Counted from the first letter of the stretch, positions 33,695 through 43,284 are shown. The stretch: DNA of 64,000 bases from Prevotella sp. UBA2711 (GCA_002354095.1 DEKX01000018.1:11165-75164); one strand, 5' to 3'. The notes: generated by a model from the sequence alone, not told the origin. Program-made: numbers and translations.

Positions 33695-35236
33695 ATGAAC
33701 ATTATTGTTGCTATTATTGCCATCGCTGCTGCCCTCGTTCTGGGTGGCGTGTGTGGCTTTTTGATTTTCCGCTTTGTTATCAAGGGAAAATATAATGAAA
33801 TGGTAAGCGCAGCCAACAAAGAGGCTGAGGTAATCAAAGAGAAGAAACTCTTGGAGGTGAAGGAGAAATTCCTCAACAAGAAGAGCGAGCTGGAGAAGGA
33901 GGTGCAACAGCGCAACCAGCACTTCCAGCAGAACGAGAACCGTCTGAAGCAGCGTGAGATTTCACTGAATCAGCGTCAGGAGGAATTAGGCCGCCGCAAG
34001 AACGAACTCGACAATCAGCAGACACGTATCGACAATGAGAAGAAACTGCTGGCTCTGAAGAACGAGGAACTCGAGAAGATGCAGATGCAGGAGCGTACCA
34101 AGCTCGAAGAGCTCTCCGGTCTGAGTGCTGAAGAGGCTAAGGCCCGCTTGGTGGAGGCTATGAAGGACGAGGCTAAGACCGACGCTGCCAGCTACATCAA
34201 CGAAATCATGGACGAGGCGAAGCTCAATGCCAATGCACAGGCAAAGAAGATTGTCATCCAGACCATTCAGCGTGTAGCCACTGAGACGGCTATCGAGAAC
34301 TCAGTCAGTGTGTTCCACATCGACAATGACGACGTGAAAGGCCGCATCATCGGTCGTGAAGGCAGAAATATCCGTGCTTTGGAGGCTGCCTGCGGTGTTG
34401 AAATCGTAGTGGATGACACGCCCGAGGCTATCGTTATCTCTGCCTTCGACCCCATTCGCCGTGAAACCTGCCGCCTGGCGCTCCATCAGTTGGTGAGCGA
34501 CGGCCGTATCCACCCCGCCCGTATCGAGGAGGTGGTAGCCAAGGTGAAGAAACAGCTGGAGAACGAGGTCATCGAGACCGGTAAGCGTACAGCCATCGAC
34601 TTGGGTATTCACGGTCTGCACCCCGAACTGATTCGTATTATCGGTAAGATGAAGTATCGTTCTTCTTACGGTCAGAACCTGTTGCAGCATGCCCGCGAAA
34701 CAGCCAACCTCTGTGCGGTGATGGCTGCTGAGTTAGGTTTGAATCCTAAGAAGGCCAAGCGTGCCGGACTGTTGCACGATATTGGTAAGGTGCCCGATGA
34801 GGACACCGAGGATCCACACGCAATCTACGGTGCCAAGATAGCCGAGAAATACAAGGAGAAGCCCGACATCTGCAATGCCATCGGTGCCCACCACGACGAG
34901 ATGGAGATGCAGACCCTTCTGGCTCCTATCGTGCAGATTTGTGATGCCATCAGTGGTGCCCGCCCCGGTGCCCGTCGTGAAATCGTAGAGGCATACATCA
35001 AGCGTCTGAACGATTTGGAGGCTATTGCCATGAGTTACCCAGGTGTCACCAAGACCTACGCCATTCAGGCTGGTCGTGAGTTGCGTGTCATTGTCGGTGC
35101 CGACAAGATGGACGATGCTGAGAGCGAAGCACTCAGCGGCGAGATAGCCACCAAGATTCAGAACGAAATGACCTATCCCGGTCAGGTGAAGATAACGGTT
35201 ATCCGCGAAACACGCTCCGTAGCGTATGCAAAATAA
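33695..35236 (+). CDS. rny: Ribonuclease Y
   Basis: 513 residues, membrane-anchored endoribonuclease that starts mRNA decay. N-terminal membrane segment (about 3-25), long Glu/Lys/Gln-rich coiled coil (about 30-190), KH domain with GRIIGREGRNIRALE (about 208-222) and an HD phosphohydrolase domain with LLHDIGK. All parts are present. A bidirectional terminator follows directly. Confidence 0.96.
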   Translation: MNIIVAIIAIAAALVLGGVCGFLIFRFVIKGKYNEMVSAANKEAEVIKEKKLLEVKEKFLNKKSELEKEVQQRNQHFQQNENRLKQREISLNQRQEELGRRKNELDNQQTRIDNEKKLLALKNEELEKMQMQERTKLEELSGLSAEEAKARLVEAMKDEAKTDAASYINEIMDEAKLNANAQAKKIVIQTIQRVATETAIENSVSVFHIDNDDVKGRIIGREGRNIRALEAACGVEIVVDDTPEAIVISAFDPIRRETCRLALHQLVSDGRIHPARIEEVVAKVKKQLENEVIETGKRTAIDLGIHGLHPELIRIIGKMKYRSSYGQNLLQHARETANLCAVMAAELGLNPKKAKRAGLLHDIGKVPDEDTEDPHAIYGAKIAEKYKEKPDICNAIGAHHDEMEMQTLLAPIVQICDAISGARPGARREIVEAYIKRLNDLEAIAMSYPGVTKTYAIQAGRELRVIVGADKMDDAESEALSGEIATKIQNEMTYPGQVKITVIRETRSVAYAK

Positions 35237-35240
35237 AAGC

Positions 35241-35270
35241 AAAAGGCTTGGAAAAATCCAAGCCTTTTTT
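35241..35270. terminator. Bidirectional terminator between rny and the oxidoreductase
   Basis: A 12-bp stem AAAAGGCTTGGA with an A4 loop, flanked by A- and T-runs, between convergent genes. It works for rny on the plus strand and for the Gfo/Idh gene on the minus strand. Confidence 0.9.
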
Positions 35271-35271
35271 C

Positions 35272-36267
35272 TTACCTCAACTCATCCATCGGATACACAA
35301 CGCCCCACTGACGTCGCAGTTCGTCCATCAGCTGCATGATGTAAAGCGTCTCGTCCAGCGGCATATAGGGCGTCTCGGTCAGTCCCTGTGCCAGTGCCTC
35401 CTTGCAAGCCAGAAATTGGTATTCATAGCCCGTTATCTGCTTCGGCACGCTGATTTCCTCCACGAAGATGCGGTTGCGCTTATACACCCTGACTGTCTGC
35501 GGATTGTTGATGTTGTCAACAATCAGATAACCCTCCGTACCGCAGATGGTACCCTGGTTGTCGTTCACCGCACATGCCGTCGATTGTATGTTCGCCATGA
35601 TACCACCCTCCATGCGCCATGAGATGCAGTTGGTCAGGTCCATGCCCGTGTCCGACTTCATACATTGCGACTCCGTCTGTTCTATCTTCGCATCGCAGAA
35701 CATACGCACGAAGTTGATGCCATAGACGCCCAAGTCCAACAGCGCACCGCCGCAGAGGTCAGCCCTCATGATGCGAGGCTTGTTGCCCATGCTGTAGCCG
35801 ATGCTGCCTGTCAGCAGTCGCAACTCGCCCAGTCTGCCACTCTTGATGATGTCTCGAATGGTTTGTACGATGGGTTGATAGCGGGTCCAGATAGCCTCTG
35901 CCACGAAAACCTTTTTCTCCCTCGCAGCATCCACTATCCGGCGTGCCTGCCGGTAATTGGCTGTAAAAGCCTTCTCCACCAGACAGGGCTTACCCTTCGC
36001 GATCGCTTCCATCGTCACGTCGAAGTGATGGGAGTGGGGTGTCGCCACATACACGAGGTCGATGTCCTCAGCGTCCAGCAGTTCCGAATACGAACCGTAG
36101 GCGCATGGAATATTCCATTTCCGGGCAAATTCCTCCGCTTTCTCCAGTGTCCGTGAAGCCACCGCCTGACAGGTCACACCCTCCAAATCCTTGATGGTGA
36201 TGGCAGCTTTCTCGGCTATCCATCCTGTGGCAATAATGCCAACGCGCAATTCTTTCTGTTTCATCAT
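35272..36267 (-). CDS. Gfo/Idh/MocA-family NAD(P)-dependent oxidoreductase
   Basis: 331 residues. N-terminal Rossmann fold (RVGIIATGWIAEKAA), the family's catalytic-Lys motif in CLVEKAFT, and a C-terminal alpha/beta substrate domain. It is closest in style to the dihydrodiol dehydrogenase-like branch; the substrate, probably a sugar or cyclitol, is unknown. ATG 36267 (or 36264) is chosen because the Rossmann fold begins there and a TATCTTTG element ends just 5 nt before. The upstream in-frame extension to 36369 is translated repeat DNA. Confidence 0.88.
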   Translation of the reverse strand: MMKQKELRVGIIATGWIAEKAAITIKDLEGVTCQAVASRTLEKAEEFARKWNIPCAYGSYSELLDAEDIDLVYVATPHSHHFDVTMEAIAKGKPCLVEKAFTANYRQARRIVDAAREKKVFVAEAIWTRYQPIVQTIRDIIKSGRLGELRLLTGSIGYSMGNKPRIMRADLCGGALLDLGVYGINFVRMFCDAKIEQTESQCMKSDTGMDLTNCISWRMEGGIMANIQSTACAVNDNQGTICGTEGYLIVDNINNPQTVRVYKRNRIFVEEISVPKQITGYEYQFLACKEALAQGLTETPYMPLDETLYIMQLMDELRRQWGVVYPMDELR

Positions 36268-36272
36268 ATCTG

Positions 36273-36280
36273 CAAAGATA
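36273..36280 (-). promoter_or_regulatory. -7 element of the Gfo/Idh gene
   Basis: TATCTTTG on the minus strand, 5-8 nt before the two candidate ATGs, predicting a leaderless transcript. Confidence 0.5.
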
Positions 36281-36321
36281 GCATTTTTTTCTAATTCATC
36301 TCCTTTTTTTTGCAAAATTCC

Positions 36322-36528
36322 GGACTGCACTCGAATATTTTCTGGATTGCACTCGAAATAGTTTTCCACTGCACTCCAAAAATTTTCCTTCTTGTTTCGA
36401 CATTGCTTTCATTGTTAGACAGAATAACAGCTTAAAGACAGAATAACATATTAACAGATATAGATTCTCGTAATGAAACTCCTTGAAACTCGTAATGAAA
36501 CTCCCAGAAACTCGTAATGAAACTGATA
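36322..36528. repeat. Array 2 of 22-nt-period repeat units
   Basis: Three 22-nt units sharing GCACTCGAA/GCACTCCAA begin at 36322, 36344 and 36366. Two 19-nt units sharing AGACAGAATAACA begin at 36417 and 36436. Three 22-nt units sharing CTCGTAATGAAACT begin at 36463, 36485 and 36507. The sequence differs from array 1, but the unit length and the style of short runs of 2-3 near-identical units are the same. The remaining gap sequence (36388-36416 and 36529-36600) shows nothing I can assign. Confidence 0.85.
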
Positions 36529-36600
36529 CTTTTAACCCCGTTTTCCGTCGTTTATAAGCCTTATTTTGCCGAAAATACCTCTAATTTGCCATTTTGCCAC

Positions 36601-36648
36601 CATTTTGTCACACGTAATGCACTGATTATCAATGAGTGTTGCAAAATG
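36601..36648. repeat. Imperfect hairpin with a 22-nt loop next to array 2
   Basis: CATTTTGTCACAC (36601-36613) faces GTGTTGCAAAATG (36636-36648): 11 of 13 bp pair around a loop of exactly 22 nt. ATTTTGCCACC/ATTTTGTCACA in direct repeat (from 36591 and 36602) has an 11-nt period. It lies 40 nt past the stop of the Rid-like gene but has no T-tail. Confidence 0.5.
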
Positions 36649-36687
36649 ACATTGGTTGCATTAAGATTAAAAACTTCTTGTAGCTAA

Positions 36688-37827
36688 TCAGAAAGGTTTC
36701 AAGGCTGGGTTATTGGCTTTGCGGATAGCCATGCATTCCATCTCTACCAACCATCCGGGACGGCAGACGGAGGCGTGGACAATGACGTAGGGCTTGCCAG
36801 GGAAACGCTCTTGGTGGAGCTGACGGACAACCTGATAATCGGAAATGTCACGCAGATAGACAATCATGTAGGCTACATCTTCATAAGTGCACTCCGCTTC
36901 GGCAAGAAGGGTCTCTACGTTTTCCCACATGCGCTCGGTCTGCTTGATGATGTTCTTGGGATATTTGATTTCGCCCTTGTTGTTGATGCTGGCAGTGCCT
37001 GAGATGAATACATGGCGACGGTCCTGATAGTCAACACGCGTGCCACGTTCGAAACTGACACCATAGTCGCTGGTGCGGTTGAGGTGGGTGGGTGCATAGA
37101 GATAGTGAATCTGCTCCTGCTGGATGCCGGCAATGGCATAGTTGTCCATCTGCGACAGCACGTTGGGGTCAGCCTGTCTGCCCCCGATGCCTGTAGAGGC
37201 TATGAAGTGGGTGTTGACGGTAAGACCTTGGGTGAAGAAGAACTGATTGCGGGCACGGACGACACCGCCGTAGTTGAGATCGACATCGTTGACGAAGAGC
37301 CACGTGCGTATGCTGTTGTCCTTCAGGGTGCATCCTTCTTCCAGCAGTTGCATGTTATACTCATTGAACAGCAGGCGCGTCTGATACTCTGAGTTTGCTG
37401 CCAGATTATGGGCGCTCCCGTTCCACAGATGCTTGAAACCATTGTGCTCGACAGCGTAGAGACCGCTATGAGTGATGGATGTCCGTACACCCGTCATGAA
37501 ATACACCCAGAGGGCTATCTTGGTGCCGTCGAGCGGTGCCTGCTGGATGATACTCTTGGCGCAGTCGGTCATGTCGGCTACAATCACATCGTCCTGCTGG
37601 TTAGCAGCATCGCTGAGGAAATAGCGCTTGAAGACAGCCTGCGCACCGGGCAGTTCCTGTTCCACCAACAGACTATAGGCATTGAGTATAGCCTCCAACT
37701 GATTGACGAAGGGAAGTCCGGGTTGGCTGATGTGAATCATCGCATGATATTCAGTGACCTCAGTTCCGTTGTTGAACTCACAGATTTCTACAAGTGTTTT
37801 ATCGAAGGTGATAGTTTTATATTCCAT
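36688..37827 (-). CDS. RidA-fold (YjgF-type) protein resembling chorismatases
   Basis: 379 residues, two to three times a simple RidA. The C-terminal part (about 265-375) has the YjgF fold with FERGTRV, then FISGTASI and a late WLVEMECMAI. The SGTASI motif and the acidic VEME segment resemble the FkbO/Hyg5/XanB2 chorismatases more than ordinary RidA (SGQ...). Chorismate hydrolysis is therefore possible but unproven. The N-terminal half is a diverged extra domain. ATG 37827 is used; the longer reading starts at TTG. It lies just downstream of ccsBA with its own TACCTTTG element (37845-37852). Confidence 0.7.
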   Translation of the reverse strand: MEYKTITFDKTLVEICEFNNGTEVTEYHAMIHISQPGLPFVNQLEAILNAYSLLVEQELPGAQAVFKRYFLSDAANQQDDVIVADMTDCAKSIIQQAPLDGTKIALWVYFMTGVRTSITHSGLYAVEHNGFKHLWNGSAHNLAANSEYQTRLLFNEYNMQLLEEGCTLKDNSIRTWLFVNDVDLNYGGVVRARNQFFFTQGLTVNTHFIASTGIGGRQADPNVLSQMDNYAIAGIQQEQIHYLYAPTHLNRTSDYGVSFERGTRVDYQDRRHVFISGTASINNKGEIKYPKNIIKQTERMWENVETLLAEAECTYEDVAYMIVYLRDISDYQVVRQLHQERFPGKPYVIVHASVCRPGWLVEMECMAIRKANNPALKPF

Positions 37828-37844
37828 TGCTTTCAATTTGTCTG

Positions 37845-37852
37845 CAAAGGTA
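37845..37852 (-). promoter_or_regulatory. -7 element before the Rid-like gene
   Basis: TACCTTTG on the minus strand, 17 nt before ATG 37827, suggesting that the gene can be transcribed independently of ccsBA. Confidence 0.4.
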
Positions 37853-37859
37853 ATAAAAA

Positions 37860-40034
37860 TTACGCATAACTATGCATTCCACCTAAAAAATAATTTACTC
37901 CGAAGTAAGTCATGAGGATGGTGAGGAAGGCTAACGTCATGAATAAGTGGTAATTACGCGTTTTCCGGAGGAAGGGCAGCGACTGTTCGTGAACGCCGAC
38001 GGCATAAATCATGAAGGTGATGAGCGCCCACGTTTCCTTGGGGTCCCAACTCCAATAGGTGCCCCACGAGATATTTGCCCAGATGGCACCGATGAAGATG
38101 CCGAGTCCTAAGCAGGTGAGGGCAGGGAAGAGGAAGAGCTGGGAGAGCAGTTTCAGTTCTTCTGCCTGTCGGGGCATGACGAATGCCGTGATGCCGCAGA
38201 TGCACGTCAGGGAGAGTAGTGCGAACGACATCATGATGACGCTGACATGGATGGTCAGCAGGGGGGAATTGAGCACGGGCATGAGATGGCTGATCTGCGG
38301 GTCCATCTGCGAGATATGACTCACCAGCAGGAAGAATCCTGAAAGCAGGAAGCCGAAGGTGAGCATTACGGGGAACCAGCGACAGATAATCATGGAAATC
38401 AGCATGATGCTCCAAGCGAGGAAGAGCATGGTCTCGTAGCCGTTCGCCATCGGAATATGTCCGGTGATGATCCAACGGAGTGCCAGACAGAACGACAAAG
38501 CCAGGAATGCAGCTAACAGAATGCAACGCTGGAAGAGATAGGTGGATTTCATCTTGTTGAAGATGAGCAAGAGGAAGGAGAGTATGCCCATCGTAAGGCA
38601 CACCATGAACAGGATGGTTGCAAAAGCCACCTTGTTATAGATGCGCTCAGCCTTCACCTGCGTTTGGGTGGGCAATGACGCGGCACCAAACGTCTTCTGG
38701 TATTGCTGCATCTTGTCGAGGAAAGCATTGGCACGCTGATAGTTGCCAGCCTGCACCTCGCCATTGAGCAGGGTGAACACCTCACGGATATATTTCTGAT
38801 GCTCGGCGTCCATGGTAGCGGGGAGATTGTCGGTAGGCGCATACCACACCGTCTGTCCATGCTCCTGATAGGGTAGGAGCTTTAGGGGAGTGCCCTTGTG
38901 CAGCTCCATGATGAGCATGATTTTCTCATCGACCTTGGCAGCCTGCTTGTGGAAACTTTCCTGCTGCTGACCTTGATAGTATTCCTGAATGTAGGGACCG
39001 AGGATATATCCGTTCTTGCCAAAGAAATACTGTTGAGAGGCATAGTCGGGAATGCGGAGGCGCGTCTTGAGTTCGGCACCCTTCACCTTGATGACGGGTT
39101 CGCGCGTCCAGTCATCATTGAAGAAGATAAAACCCGTGAGCACTTGTTCGGCGGTATAGTCGCCATAGGAACGCTTGCCGTAAATCTTCTTGGTGAAGTC
39201 GATGGCGAACGTCTGGACAGGACAGACACGGTCGTTATAGACCATAAACAGCTGGCCGAACTTATGGGCTGTCTCTTGCGGGAGAACACGAGGGGCGGCG
39301 TGGAGAGTGGAGAATGGAGAGTTGAGAGTTGAGAAAACAGTAATGACGAGCATCAATCCTCGCTTCAGAAGCGGCGAGCGCAACAGCCGGCGATAGGTGC
39401 CCTTCGGGTCGAAGAGCATCCAGATGAGCGAGATGAACAGAAGCGCATAACCCAGATAGGTGACGGGAATGCCCCAGGGGTCGCTGTTCATTGCCAGAAC
39501 GCTGCCCTGCATGTCTTCATCGAAACTGCTCTGGTAAAGACGGACGGAATGGAAGGAGGCGATGTTGTTCATGGAAACCATCTCCTTCTTCTGCTCACGA
39601 CCGTCGTCCATGGTGATGGTTGACACATAATCGGCGGCAGCACTGGTGCCTTCATGATATTGCACCTCGAAGCGGTTGAGTGTTACCTTGAAGGGCAGCG
39701 GATGGATGCGCATGTCGTCGGTCATATACTGGTCGGTTGACTGTCCTGTGCGGAGATATACGATACCTTTCTCGGCAGTGAGATGCGTGAGGAGGGCTCC
39801 CGACAGGATGACGACAAACGACAGGTGAAGCATGACGACAAACGCCTTGCGAACCTTTTGCCGGACAAAATAGGCCATGGCAGATGCCGTGAGAATAGCC
39901 CATAGCAGTGAGAACCACCAGGCTCCATAGAAGTAATCAGACACGTAAGAAGTACCTTGGTATTTCTCAACAATCGTGGCGACAGCCATGACGGCTATCA
40001 CCACGATATAGAATGCTATGACAATTTTCTTCAT
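37860..40034 (-). CDS. ccsBA: Fused System II cytochrome c synthase CcsBA (ResB-ResC type)
   Basis: 724 residues. The N-terminal ResB/CcsB-like half has four membrane segments and a large periplasmic domain. The C-terminal CcsA half carries the haem-handling WWD-type signature WGTYWSWDPKETWALITF. The protein moves haem across the inner membrane and attaches it to CxxCH motifs, fitting the dihaem protein encoded just upstream. Around residue 243 the sequence VFSTLNSPFSTLH is encoded by a heptamer tandem repeat next to a membrane segment. ATG 40034 follows TAATTTTG (40041-40048) by 6 nt; the longer TTG start is rejected. Confidence 0.92.
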   Translation of the reverse strand: MKKIVIAFYIVVIAVMAVATIVEKYQGTSYVSDYFYGAWWFSLLWAILTASAMAYFVRQKVRKAFVVMLHLSFVVILSGALLTHLTAEKGIVYLRTGQSTDQYMTDDMRIHPLPFKVTLNRFEVQYHEGTSAAADYVSTITMDDGREQKKEMVSMNNIASFHSVRLYQSSFDEDMQGSVLAMNSDPWGIPVTYLGYALLFISLIWMLFDPKGTYRRLLRSPLLKRGLMLVITVFSTLNSPFSTLHAAPRVLPQETAHKFGQLFMVYNDRVCPVQTFAIDFTKKIYGKRSYGDYTAEQVLTGFIFFNDDWTREPVIKVKGAELKTRLRIPDYASQQYFFGKNGYILGPYIQEYYQGQQQESFHKQAAKVDEKIMLIMELHKGTPLKLLPYQEHGQTVWYAPTDNLPATMDAEHQKYIREVFTLLNGEVQAGNYQRANAFLDKMQQYQKTFGAASLPTQTQVKAERIYNKVAFATILFMVCLTMGILSFLLLIFNKMKSTYLFQRCILLAAFLALSFCLALRWIITGHIPMANGYETMLFLAWSIMLISMIICRWFPVMLTFGFLLSGFFLLVSHISQMDPQISHLMPVLNSPLLTIHVSVIMMSFALLSLTCICGITAFVMPRQAEELKLLSQLFLFPALTCLGLGIFIGAIWANISWGTYWSWDPKETWALITFMIYAVGVHEQSLPFLRKTRNYHLFMTLAFLTILMTYFGVNYFLGGMHSYA
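39300..39334. repeat. Heptanucleotide tandem repeat inside ccsBA
   Basis: Five 7-nt units: GTGGAGA twice, ATGGAGA, GTTGAGA twice. On the coding strand this is TCTCAAC/TCTCCAC, the same style as the fmt repeat. It encodes a short Ser/Thr/Leu/Phe stretch after a membrane segment. Confidence 0.9.
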
Positions 40035-40040
40035 GCTGTG

Positions 40041-40071
40041 CAAAATTACACATTATTTGCCAAATAGGCAA
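40041..40071 (-). promoter_or_regulatory. Promoter of ccsBA
   Basis: On the minus strand TTG (40069-40071), 20 nt, TAATTTTG (40041-40048), 6 nt before ATG: another near-leaderless arrangement. The element lies in the gap after the dihaem gene. Confidence 0.5.
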
Positions 40072-40082
40072 GAAATCGTGTA

Positions 40083-41864
40083 TTAAATTGATTCAATGAA
40101 CTTAACAACAGCGTAGCGATCGGCTTTGGGGAGATTATAGAACTTCTCGGCAGCACGATAGCCGTCGGACTGTTTGGAATAGGCGTGCCACATGATGGCC
40201 TCGATGACATTGCGGGCACGGCAGTCGTGCAGGCGGTCGTCGGCACCTGTCAACTGGCGAGACAGGCCACGTCCCCACAGTGGAGTGGTGCGGCACCAGC
40301 CCGTGCGGATGTCGTTCTCCATGTACAGGCGATGCTGTACCATATCGGTATAGGGCCAGATGGTCTGGTAGGGATACTTAGGAAGCATCTCGCTGGCATC
40401 CTTGCCGATGCTCTGGGCATAAGCCTTGATGCTGGCATCGACCCACATATTGTCGGCACCCGTCTTCCAAGAAGGACGGTGGCACTGGGCACAACCCATT
40501 TCGGTGAACAGCTTCTTACCACGCTGTACGTCCTTGTCGTCCAGATTACGGGCGGCAGGAACAGCCAAGCCACGGTGCCATACCATGAACTGGTAGTACT
40601 GCTTGTCGGACATTTCTTCCTCGCCTCCATAATACTCGTCGTTGAGGAGGTATTTCTCGAAGGTTTCCTTGTCTGCTATCGACGGGGTGTTCAGCACTTC
40701 ATAGACACGTGCCTTGATACCCTCGTCAGTGCCGTCGGCATAGTAGGGGTGCAGGATGCTCAACGGAGAGGCACCATGCTCCTTGATATAGGCGATGACC
40801 TCAGCGTCCTCACTCTGAGCCTTAGCCCATGCTTTCGTGCTGTAGAGCCAGTGACGGTCGGAACGGGTCACATTGGTGATGTTCCAGATAGCGTTGGCAC
40901 CGGCACCATCCTGCAGTGAGCCGCGGGTCATGGCATAGGTGAACTTCTTCACGATACCCTTGCCGCCATTGTGGCTTTTGGTGTCATTATAGCCTGCACC
41001 GTAATAGGCGGTGGCTGCAAAGTCATTGGCAGCCTTGTCCCACATAGCGGGGTTCAGGTCTACGTAAGGAGCCTCCTTGCGATACTGCTCACGCATGTCG
41101 TCATCGCTGATGGCATCGATAAGCCCAGTACCATAGACACCAATGGTAGACTCCAGACGAACCTCATAATTTGTAGGTACAGGGTTGGTGTTGAAAGCCG
41201 TGGGAGGGATCGTCACCTCGGGATAGATGAGGGCATACTTCTCACCATCGGGGAATGTCATAGACAGTCCGCTGGGCATCTTGGTGACGTCCTTCCACTC
41301 AATCTTAATCTGATTCTCGTCGATAGGAGCCTTGAAGGGCGACATGGCCTGCGTCTGTGGCATACCAGTTACCTCAGAGATATAAGGGGAGTTGCTGGTG
41401 GTGTAGCGTACACCATCCTCGGTATAGGCTCCCTCTGGGTGATAGATAACCAACAGATAGCCATTGCCGATGGTGTTGGCACGGTATTCCGTCTGGCGCT
41501 TGCCATGACCGTAACTGGGGTGGCAGGCAATACAGCCGTTGCGCACCCAGGCAGGACCAAGACCCTTACGGGGTGCTACATCGAAGGTGTAGAGATGTTC
41601 GAAGAAGTCTTCACCCGTGTTGAAGTCTTCTTCCATGGCTGCTGCAGCCGGTGTGATGGCAGAATAGCTGGCTTTTTCGGTCGTTCCCAACTGTCCGCCA
41701 GGATACCATTCCTCGGCAGTAAACACATCATTAGCCTTACCGAAGGCACTCTCTTCGGGAGTCAGTTCTCCGATACCGCCTGTGGTGGCATCATCGGAAC
41801 AAGCGGTTAATGACAGGACTGCCATTCCGAGCATCACTTTTGATAGGTTTTTCAATTTAATCAT
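40083..41864 (-). CDS. Dihaem c-type oxidoreductase lipoprotein (DHOR, COG3488-type)
   Basis: 593 residues with a lipobox-like TACS (Cys22). Two haem-c motifs are present: CIACH (111-115) and CAQCH (458-462). Length and layout match the di-haem oxidoreductase/putative thiol oxidoreductase family, usually encoded with imelysin proteins in iron-related operons. It would act in the periplasm or at the outer membrane and needs the CcsBA enzyme encoded next door. It follows the imelysin gene after a 94-nt spacer containing a strong hairpin. Confidence 0.88.
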   Translation of the reverse strand: MIKLKNLSKVMLGMAVLSLTACSDDATTGGIGELTPEESAFGKANDVFTAEEWYPGGQLGTTEKASYSAITPAAAAMEEDFNTGEDFFEHLYTFDVAPRKGLGPAWVRNGCIACHPSYGHGKRQTEYRANTIGNGYLLVIYHPEGAYTEDGVRYTTSNSPYISEVTGMPQTQAMSPFKAPIDENQIKIEWKDVTKMPSGLSMTFPDGEKYALIYPEVTIPPTAFNTNPVPTNYEVRLESTIGVYGTGLIDAISDDDMREQYRKEAPYVDLNPAMWDKAANDFAATAYYGAGYNDTKSHNGGKGIVKKFTYAMTRGSLQDGAGANAIWNITNVTRSDRHWLYSTKAWAKAQSEDAEVIAYIKEHGASPLSILHPYYADGTDEGIKARVYEVLNTPSIADKETFEKYLLNDEYYGGEEEMSDKQYYQFMVWHRGLAVPAARNLDDKDVQRGKKLFTEMGCAQCHRPSWKTGADNMWVDASIKAYAQSIGKDASEMLPKYPYQTIWPYTDMVQHRLYMENDIRTGWCRTTPLWGRGLSRQLTGADDRLHDCRARNVIEAIMWHAYSKQSDGYRAAEKFYNLPKADRYAVVKFIESI

Positions 41865-41900
41865 GTTACTTATTTTAAAGGTTATTTGTTTTAATGGCTG

Positions 41901-41931
41901 AAGCGTCTCACCTTTTTAGGGTGAGGCGCTT
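41901..41931 (-). promoter_or_regulatory. Intercistronic hairpin between imelysin and the dihaem gene
   Basis: A 12-bp stem (AGCG.CTCACC with one G-T pair) and a 7-nt loop with no T-run after it on the minus strand. It may be an RNA-processing or mRNA-stabilising element rather than a terminator. Confidence 0.5.
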
Positions 41932-41958
41932 AGCACTAAATAGTCTATGTCTGTCTAT

Positions 41959-43284
41959 TTATTCCCAGTCATTATCGTCTTCAAAGTTAATATTCCAAAT
42001 GGTGCAGCAATACTTTACGAAAGGAGAGGGCATATTGCTGATTGCCTTGATAGCGCGCACATAGGTGCTCTCTAAGTCCTGGTTGACACTCTCTTGCTTC
42101 ACGCTGGCAAAGAAAGTGTGGAAACTGTATTTGTTGGCAGTCTTATCAGTAGAGCCCAACCAGATATTACGGATAGAGCGGATGTTGTCACGGAAGTCAG
42201 CAATAGAGTTATAGCTGTAAGGTGACTCCACGTATGACACGTCACCGGCTGAGAAGGGATTGGCAATCTTTGCGGTACCTACCTCATTGGCAATACCTAC
42301 ACAGCTGCCCTCATCGTCAGAGAGTACCTGAGCAATCGCTGCCTTCAGTGATTTGAAAGTGCTCTTGCTGTTAACACCGGCACCTACCAGATTCTCACCA
42401 TAGCTCAGTCCGTTCTCTGTGGTATAGTCAAGACCGGCAGCCTTTACGACAGACACACGGCTGGCATTTGCCGTTGTCTCTCCCTCCCATGCTACCTGTA
42501 ACTGGAAGCAACGCTGCTTCAACAGGGTGCAGATGGTCTGAGCGTATGCCAGTTCTTGCTCACCGGTAATCTTCTCGAAACCCTTATAGGTGTCTGTTCC
42601 TTGGAACTCTGCGACCTTACGGGGCTGACCGTCACGGAAGAGGATGAACTCCATAGCATGGAAACCGAGGATGGTGGCATCGTTCAGCATCTCTTCACTC
42701 ATGCCATTGTTGAAGTAGCTCAACAGCAAAGAACGGTTCAGAGGCCATGAGTCGATGGTCGGGTCGATATCGAAGTCTGAGGCGGCACCCATCAGGAAAG
42801 CCTCAGAACGCTCCCAATAAAGACGGGCTGCCTTGAAGTCTTCGCATGCCTTGTTAATCTGGGACTGTGTGATGGTGCTGACGGTGAGATCCTTCAGTGT
42901 CTTTTCCAAGTCCTCTACATTGTCAGCGAGATTGGTATAAGTTGGTACGATTACATTGTCAACTAAGTTGTCGAGTACCAGATACAGATAAGACTCTTGA
43001 ATATCAGTGAGTTGAGATGAAGCAATGATGGCATTGGCAGCTGTCAACTCGTCAGCCAAATCGACACAACCGTCAATGGCTGCATTACCAAATGCCTTGT
43101 CGGTATAGCCAGATGTGTTGGATGCATAAGAGTCGTTATCCACAATCGGGTTTGTTGTTACGATGTTGAATTCTTTGGAATCGCCACCGTCTCCACCGCC
43201 TTTGTTATTATCATCATCACCACAAGCGGTGAAAGTCATAGCGCCCATCAGGGCTGCGAAAGATAAAATTAAATACTTTTTCAT
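41959..43284 (-). CDS. Imelysin-family lipoprotein
   Basis: 441 residues. The signal peptide ends in a FTACG lipobox (Cys21), then a Gly/Asp-rich linker and an M75-like all-helical imelysin domain. The conserved GxHxxE motif is present as GFHAME (207-212), the suspected metal site. The family (EfeO/IrpA-like) is linked to iron uptake; biochemical activity is not settled. It lies between a porin and a dihaem oxidoreductase, a recurring combination. Confidence 0.88.
   Translation of the reverse strand: MKKYLILSFAALMGAMTFTACGDDDNNKGGGDGGDSKEFNIVTTNPIVDNDSYASNTSGYTDKAFGNAAIDGCVDLADELTAANAIIASSQLTDIQESYLYLVLDNLVDNVIVPTYTNLADNVEDLEKTLKDLTVSTITQSQINKACEDFKAARLYWERSEAFLMGAASDFDIDPTIDSWPLNRSLLLSYFNNGMSEEMLNDATILGFHAMEFILFRDGQPRKVAEFQGTDTYKGFEKITGEQELAYAQTICTLLKQRCFQLQVAWEGETTANASRVSVVKAAGLDYTTENGLSYGENLVGAGVNSKSTFKSLKAAIAQVLSDDEGSCVGIANEVGTAKIANPFSAGDVSYVESPYSYNSIADFRDNIRSIRNIWLGSTDKTANKYSFHTFFASVKQESVNQDLESTYVRAIKAISNMPSPFVKYCCTIWNINFEDDNDWE

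Noticed and set aside
36268..36369. N-terminal extension of the Gfo/Idh oxidoreductase
   Set aside because: The extra 34 codons translate repeat array 2 and lie upstream of the -7 element; the Rossmann fold starts at 36267.
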